Below are positions 58,076 to 64,000 of a stretch of DNA of 64,000 nt, piece after piece (the stretch's first letter is position 1; every line of letters starts with the position of its first letter). The stretch is from Hetaerina americana. Lineage: Eukaryota; Arthropoda; Insecta; Odonata; Calopterygidae. A program made the position numbers and the translations under genes. The notes under the pieces are model-generated. The model saw only the letters and a program-made list of their open reading frames with translations. It was not told the DNA's origin and made no database searches. Location: positions 25,179-89,178 of the forward strand of contig JAKTNV010000641.1 in NCBI GenBank assembly GCA_022747635.1, written 5' to 3'.

Positions 58076-58241
58076 CTGTATGGAAAATGAAGAAATTTCA
58101 GGTTTAAAAATATTAATAAGAGGGTACACTGAATATTAATGCACACGTGTTTGCAGAGTGCTAATAGCAAGATTGGGCAAAGAGTATATTGAAGTACAAT
58201 ACTCATAAGTTTCAAAATCATATATTTATTTTTTCAACATA

Positions 58242-58988
58242 CGAGGGCAGTTCAATAAGTACCCGTGTTAGGAATGAAGAAACCATTTTTTCAAAACATT
58301 TTTTTTATTTTTGAAGATAGTCCCCCTTTATTAGAAAGATAGACTTCTCCAAAGAGTCTGGCCATTTTTTTAACCCCTCCAAAATAATAGGATTTGTCGA
58401 ATGCTCTCCAAAATACGTCTCTGTCTCGGAGATAACATCCGAGTATTGAGCTAAATTTTAATTCCCACGAGCCATTTCTTCATGTATTGGGGAATAAGAA
58501 AAAGTCACAGGCAGCCAGATCGGGAGAATACGGGGGAATACGTACAGCAGCAATTCATAACGTAGTTCATGCAGTTTCGTGGCGACAACTCCGGAATCAG
58601 CTTGTTATCCACCGTGAGCAATTGCAACACCCATCAGGACAACAATTTTCTCATTTTGCCAACTGTATTCATGTAATAAAATATTAATTGCCGTTCCGGT
58701 CGACACACCTCCCACGGCCTCTGCTACTTCCCGCACACTTTCGTTCGTTGATCAGCGAAAATCATGGCGTGGACTTTTTGAATGATTTCCTCGGTATAAC
58801 CACGTCTGCCGTCCTGGCATCCTGGTCGCTCCTCATCAAAAACAGATGTTTGCCCACGTTTAAATTCGTTGAACCAATATCTAACCGTGGTCATAGATGG
58901 TGCAAAGTGAAGTGTCCCCATCCAACAGCATCCAACTCTGCTTTCATCTCCTCACATTTCTTCCCATCCAAAAACAAAACAAAAAGCC
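58242..58988 (-). mobile_element. Mar-A mariner, internally deleted and 5'-truncated
   Basis: The terminus at 58242 reads CGAGGGCAGTTCAATAAGTA and is preceded by TA. The minus strand then gives the C-terminal and third-Asp region (about 58440-58560), then directly the N-terminal VRYWFNEFKRGQTSVFDEER block (58700-58900). The segment with the first and second Asp is deleted. The 5' end stops at about 58988, where RTE sequence begins, so the other terminus is missing. Confidence 0.85.
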
Positions 58989-58989
58989 T

Positions 58990-59150
58990 ACTATTTCAGT
59001 GTTTAGCTGAAGCCTTTTTCTTTCTTCAAAATCGCATAACCTTTGTTTTTATTAATATTGATTCTTATCCCATATCTGTTGAGCTGAATTTTCAATCCAC
59101 TTAGCAAAGCTTGCAACCCCTCTAATTGGCTGACTGACAAACTAAAACTT
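58990..59150 (-). pseudogene. RTE-like LINE RT fragment
   Basis: Homologous to 52620-52780 and to the split fragment 5590-6735; shared landmark GTTTAGCTGAAGCCTTTTTC. It directly abuts the truncated Mar-A. Confidence 0.82.
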
Positions 59151-59306
59151 GGTCATCTAATTGAACCTAACTGATTTTACTGCTTCCATAAAACAGATTT
59201 TGACAAAAGTTAAAGAAATTTAAATCTCTTATATGCGTATTCTACGAGGGGGGTCCCATAAGTACCTAACTCAACAAACAACACACAAAAATTTGGAAAA
59301 GATGTA

Positions 59307-60228
59307 CAGGGTTCGTCCGGAAAATAAGTGTACTGATTTTTTCCCGCCGCTCCAAGCACGCCCAGCACCGCTCTGACGGGCTGCGATTGGAGGGGGGTAT
59401 GTTGGCAAGCGACGCTGAAAAAGGCAGTCGGCTCTGAGCTGTGGTGTAGTGAGGAGCTCTGTTAACGCGAACCTCCACGCTCGACCCACGTCACGGAACG
59501 CGATGCCGAAGTTTTTGGAGCAGCGTTATTCCATCAAATTTGCGGTAAAGCTTGGGAAATCGTCTACCGAAACTGTCGGTATGTTTAACCAGGCTTACGG
59601 GGAGTCAGCCATGTCCAGAAACATGATCTTTCGGTGGCACAAGATGTTCGTGGAGGGCAGAGAAGAGGCCGTGACGACGAACCACGGCCTGGACGCCCAT
59701 CAACGACAATCACCGACGAAAATGTGCGAAAAGTTCGCGATGTACTGAACTCTGATTGTCATCTAAGTGTTCGGATGATAGCAGAGCAGTGTAATGTGCC
59801 AAAAACAATAGTGCACGAGACTATTTGGGATCAAAAACATCTGGCGGCTGCATCACGACAATGCGCTGTCTCACACCGCGCTTGTCATGTCGGACTTCTT
59901 GGGCAAGCACGGCGTGGCAACACTGCCGCACCCACCCTACAGCCCGGACTTGGCACCACCGGACTTCTTTCTGTTCCCGAAGATAAAGAGGAGTTTGAAA
60001 GGAACGCGATACGGGACTTTGGACGCCGTCAAAGAGGCCGTGACGACGTGTCTTCGAGAGGTTCCCGATGATGCCTTTGCGGGAGCATTCTAGGAATGGG
60101 AATGCCACTGGAACAAGTGTATCGACTCACAAAGGGTCCTATTTTGACGAATATTAGCTTAAGATATGTAAAAGTGTAATAAATTTTTTTTCCTGAGCTC
60201 AGTACACTTATTTTCCGGACGAACCCTG
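59307..60228 (+). mobile_element. Mar-C mariner with perfect 30-bp termini, inside Mar-B
   Basis: Termini CAGGGTTCGTCCGGAAAATA... (59307-59336) and the exact reverse complement (60199-60228) are identical over 30 bp and bounded by TA on both sides. The 922-bp element keeps EQRYSIKFAVKLGKSSTET, RNMIFRWHKMFVEG, RPGRPSTTITDENVRKVRDV, an RMIAEQCNVPKTIVHE block, LHHDNALSHTALVM (second Asp) and YSPDLAPPDFFLFPKIKRSL (third Asp). About 0.35 kb with the first Asp is deleted after VHETIW. At least two frameshifts and a TAG near 60091 break the frame. Termini look mobilisable if a related transposase is present. Confidence 0.93.
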
Positions 60229-60949
60229 TATTTATTTTTGAACATAATAATCTTTCAGCTCTTTATACACTTTTCCCAGCGATGTTCAATAATTGCTATA
60301 CCCTTTTTATTATAATAAGAACTGTCTTGCTTCTCAAAATAGCCATTAACTGCCACAAGACATCATTTTGGTTTGGAATATCTTTGACCACCAAGTCATT
60401 TTTTCAAGTTTCCTAACAGAAAATAATCCGATGGCACTAAATCTGATGAATAGCAATGGCATGAGTTAGCAATTCAAACTCTAAATCATTAATTTTGGCC
60501 ATTGCAATAACGGATTCTCTTGATGAAACAACTCTTTCTTCTAGAGCCAAATGTGGCCGCTTTCGCCTGATTTCTTTGATCAAACATTGAAATAAGCTCA
60601 TATAATATTCACTGTTGATATTTTTCCCTTTTTCAAGATAGTCAATGAAAATTATCCCGAGCATATCCCCCAAAAAATTGATGCCATGACCTTCCCTGCA
60701 GATGAAACTGTCTCCGCCTTCTTTGGAGTCAGTTCTCCCCTTTTGAATCCATTCTTTCGATTGTTCTTTTGTCTCGGGTGTGAAGAAATGTACCCATGTT
60801 TCATCTTTGGTCGGGAAACTGCACTAAAATTCTTCTTTGTTTCCATGAAACTTGGCTAAACACTCGATTGAAAAATCTTTTCTGACACTGGTTTTGCTTG
60901 AGTGTGAAGATCTTGCACACAGCTTTCTCCTGTCCAAATCTTTAGTTAA

Positions 60950-62010
60950 CCCTCTTAGTGCAGCAGGGATTCCAGGGGTACTTAGTGAGAAGTGCAAAGG
61001 GTAATTTAAGAAAATGTATCACCTTAGGAAAAAAACATTATGAAGTTATTTGTTTCGATATCCATGTGCAGTTTTTTTATTTTAAAATATAATATTATAG
61101 TTAATAATGACGTAATACATTTACATCATCTGAATAATAAATGTAATTATTACAGTATTATAAATTTGAAGAATATTTTTTTAGCAATAATATTTCAATT
61201 TTTAGACACAAAACTTGTATTTTTTAAAAATCGTTTTTCAATTAAACTACGATATTTAAATATAATAAAGAATCAAAAAGACATGTAGAAAATATTATAA
61301 ATAAATAAGGAAAAACCAGTGAGTTACAAATTTTTTTGTCAGCCTCTGCATAGTTCGATTTTGTTGAAAAGGCTGATCTCACTGAGTCAAATTGGTACTT
61401 TTCCCCTTTCCTTGAGACTGCGGCAATGTGCTTACAATCTAAAGGCAGAAAAAACGAAGTTCTAGCTCACAGAGAACTGCTGACAATGCAATCCCATACA
61501 CAGGGTGCAAATGATTAGATAGGATGGACGGCAAGAGAAACCAAAATGATTCCAAAGCAGTGCTCTCATTTCCATCGTATCAATCAAGTCTGAATAAGCA
61601 GCTATATATCAACACTACCACATCATAACACATTCAAGAGATTAGAGATGAACACAGATTAATTAGTAGCGTTTCAGTGGCTTTTCATAGTGGAAAGATC
61701 ACTCAGAAAAAAAAATGAGCAGACAATTAGGCTGAGCTTCCCGACATGTACAAAACTGAACGAAAAATTATAGTACGAATTATACTTTTTGAAAAGCATT
61801 TAAAATTGCTAATAAAAAATTTAAAAAATTAATAATGTAATTCTATAGAGTACAACCTATCGATAGAACAAAAACCATTAAATTATTAAAGAAAAAACCA
61901 TAAGTTAGAGCGATTTCAACAAAAGCCTACACAAGAGCCGATATATCGGCCCGACGCACTTTTTACCAGGGATACGAAAGCCGATATATCGGCCCGCCGC
62001 ACTAAGAAGG
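60950..62010. mobile_element. piggyBac-like TTAA element, copy 2 (1061 bp), inside Mar-B
   Basis: Bounded by TTAA at 60946-60949 and 62011-62014. Termini are CCCTCTTAGTGCAGCAGGG and, reversed, CCTTCTTAGTGCGGCGGGC. It is oriented opposite to copies 1 and 3; the palindrome GCCGATATATCGGC occurs twice near the right end (61939 and 61981 region). No transposase. An 82-codon frame (61040-61288) is AT-driven and unrecognised. Confidence 0.92.
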
Positions 62011-62719
62011 TTAATATGTGATGTACTGCACTTTTTGAAATGCCTTCTATGTCTGCTAGCTGGTGTACTTCCAGTCGACGATCTTCCAGCATCTCTTTGA
62101 GGATTTTCTTCACCGTTTAACGAGCCATCACGTCATTTGGTCGACCCAAATAGCGATGTGCTCATCTGGGACAGCTCGTACTGCCTTGTTTGTTAACTCT
62201 GCTGCCCAATTGTATTATATTTTACTGTTGTATAAACAAAGAAGAAGGAGACTCACTTCCAGAAGAGTAGAATAAACCAGTTCAGCTTTGGTATATTTAG
62301 TTGGGGGCTGAGGCCTTACAAATAAAAATATTGTATCACATGTGATGATGACCAATTTTCTCATTGCATTTTCACATATTCAATTGAAAACGTTCACTTA
62401 TAGATGGCTGCCAAGAAAATACTAAACAAGGTGGCATCTCCAAACTTGAAGCATATGCTTTATAGATTATGTACTTTCTAATATAGTGATATTCATGAGA
62501 CAACTATCGCCATCTCTAGGTCAGGCCGGGTAATATCAAGTACATGACCTCGTGCAATGTGTGACATAATAAATGTAATTTTTGTAGTCTATTAAACATG
62601 AACATTAAGCAATGTTTTGAGGATTACAATCAATTTGGTAAAGTATGGGGTTGGTATGGATATGTTTTCACTTAAGAGAAAACATTAGATGTCACATCTA
62701 AGGCTTTTGATGTTTTTAA

Positions 62720-63786
62720 TCCTCTTAGTGCGGCGGGCCGATATATCGGCTTTTGTATCCCTGACGAATAGTGCGGCGGGCCGATATATCGGCTCTTGCG
62801 TAGGCTTTTGTTTAAATCGTTGTAACTTATGGTCTTTTTCTTTGATATTTTAATGGTTTTTGTGCTATCGATAGGTTGAATTCCATAGAATTACGTAACT
62901 ATTTTTTAAATTTTTTATTAGCAATTTTAAATGCTTTTAAAAAAGTATAATTCTTACCATAATTTTTCGTTCAGTTTTGTACATGTAGGGAAGCTCAGCC
63001 TAATTGTTTGCTCGTTTTTTTTTCTGAGTAGTCTTTCCACTATGAAAAGCCACTGAAAGGCTACTAATCTGTTTTCATCTGTAATCTCTTGAATGTTTTG
63101 TGGTGTCGTGGTGTTGATATATATAACTGCTTATTAAGACTTTGTTGAGACGATGGAAATGAAAGCAGTGCTTTGTAATCATTTTGGTTTCTCTTGCCGT
63201 CTGTTGTATCCAATCAATTGCGCCCTTTGTATTCATTGTCAGCAGTTCTCTGTGAGTTGGAACTTAGTTTTTTTTCTGCCTTTAGATTATAAGCACATTG
63301 CCACAGTCTCAAGGAAAGGGGAAAAGTCCCAATTTGTGACTCAGGTGAGATCAGCCTTTTCACAAAATTGAACTATGCAGAGGCTGACAAAAAAATTTGT
63401 AACTCACTGGTTTTTCTTTATTTATTTATAATATTTTCTACATGTCTTTTTGATTCTTTATTATATTTAAATATCGTAGTTTAATTGAAAAACGATTTTT
63501 AAAAATATATTAGTATTATGTCCTGAAATCGAAATATTATTGCTAAAAAAAAAAATATTCTTCCAATTTATAATACTGTAATAATTACATTTATTATTCA
63601 GATGATGTAAATGTATTACATCATTATTAACTATAATATTATATTTTAAAATAAAAAAACTGCATATGGATATCTAAACAAATAACTTCATAATATGTTT
63701 TTTTTTCCTAAGGTGATACATTTTCTTAAATTACCCTTCGCACTTCTCACTAAGTACCCCTGGAATCCCCACCGCACTTAAGAGGG
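62720..63786. mobile_element. piggyBac-like TTAA element, copy 3 (1067 bp)
   Basis: Bounded by TTAA at 62716-62719 and 63787-63790. The left terminus starts TCCTCTTAGTGCGGCGGGCC and the right terminus, reversed, is CCCTCTTAAGTGCGGTGGGG. Two exact copies of GGGCCGATATATCGGCT lie within 90 bp of the left end. It is collinear with the reverse complement of copy 2 over nearly its full length. No coding region. Confidence 0.92.
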
Positions 63787-63790
63787 TTAA

Positions 63791-64000
63791 TTAAAGTTTA
63801 ACAACTTTTCGAAAAGAGAGCTAGTAGTGTATTGAACTAGGGGGGGTCATTAAAAAGTGTAATGAAGTTTCATATACCTTTTGTTTAATACTGAATTTGC
63901 AGTATTGTTTAAATATCGCGTGGTTCTGATAAGCAAGAGAGAGAGAGAGGAGATAGCACGGAAGAGCCCTCAAAAGTATTAATTCGAGAGTTTACCATAA
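63791..64000. other. Unassigned window end with (GA)n run
   Basis: Contains a short GAGAGAGAGAG run near 63938-63950. Nothing else recognised. Confidence 0.5.

Larger units (their letters stand above)
59245..62553 (-). mobile_element. Mar-B mariner interrupted by two other elements
   Basis: Minus strand, pieces 62553-62015, 60945-60231 and 59304-59245. The first piece holds the 5' region, then RRLEVHQLADIEGISKSAVH (HTH). The second resumes with DRRKLCA- and FHGN-type residues, a degraded DETWVHF region (near 60800), GELTPKKAETVSSAGKVMAS, IIFIDYLEKGKNINSEYYMS, FHQEN (second Asp now Glu, followed by a gap) and YSSDLVPSDYFLL (third Asp). The third holds the terminus GGGGGGTCCCATAAGTACCT (59247-59266 on plus). 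Removing the two inserts restores a collinear mariner. It is inactive. Confidence 0.85.

Overview
This is eukaryotic, repeat-rich, AT-rich DNA, most likely from an arthropod and probably an insect. The evidence is the mix of mobile elements: several mariner (DD34D) lineages, a piggyBac-like TTAA family, Jockey, CR1/L2-type, RTE-like and R2-like non-LTR retrotransposons, a Penelope-like fragment and tRNA-derived SINEs. Spliceosomal introns and long (TA)n microsatellites are also present. Nothing looks bacterial: there are no operons, rRNA or CRISPR. Species cannot be named from the sequence alone.

Cellular coding content is sparse. The best cellular gene is on the minus strand at 51223-58075, where three exons with proper splice sites and matching phases encode a protein I do not recognise. 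Its second intron is filled with transposons. Other cellular-looking sequences are damaged: a transketolase C-terminal pseudogene (32870-33271, one in-frame stop), a C2H2 zinc-finger pseudogene (35225-35958, minus) and an unrecognised single-exon frame of about 308 codons with one TAG (28214-29140, minus).

Layout: 1-3.6 kb holds a CR1 tail, a GC-rich patch and one copy of a segmental duplication whose partner is at 45.3-49.2 kb. 3.8-8 kb holds Penelope, SINE, RTE, mariner and Jockey pieces, including a mariner inserted inside an RTE fragment. 8-13 kb is mostly unassigned. 13.7-26.8 kb is built from long diverged duplicated blocks (partner at 38.1-41.3 kb) and contains the best-preserved retroelement, a CR1/L2-type LINE at 21.06-24.84 kb (minus). 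27.3-38 kb holds an R2-like RT fragment, pseudogenes, CR1 fragments, SINEs and mariner pieces. 41.3-44.2 kb is a second CR1 plus (TA)n arrays split by a SINE. 45.3-51.2 kb holds the second duplication copy (enlarged by a 457-bp tandem triplication with an inverted copy), a 169-bp satellite and a hairpin satellite. 51.2-64 kb is the cellular gene plus a dense stack of mariner and piggyBac-like elements.

The most informative structures are at 59-63.8 kb. A mariner on the minus strand (59245 to about 62553) was interrupted twice: by a second mariner with perfect 30-bp inverted termini at a TA, and by a piggyBac-like element at a TTAA. Two more copies of the TTAA element (52997-53686, 62720-63786) define a non-autonomous family with duplicated subterminal palindromes. 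The labels Mar-A to Mar-D and the block letters are mine, for cross-reference within this window only. All identifications come from reading motifs; no database search was run.
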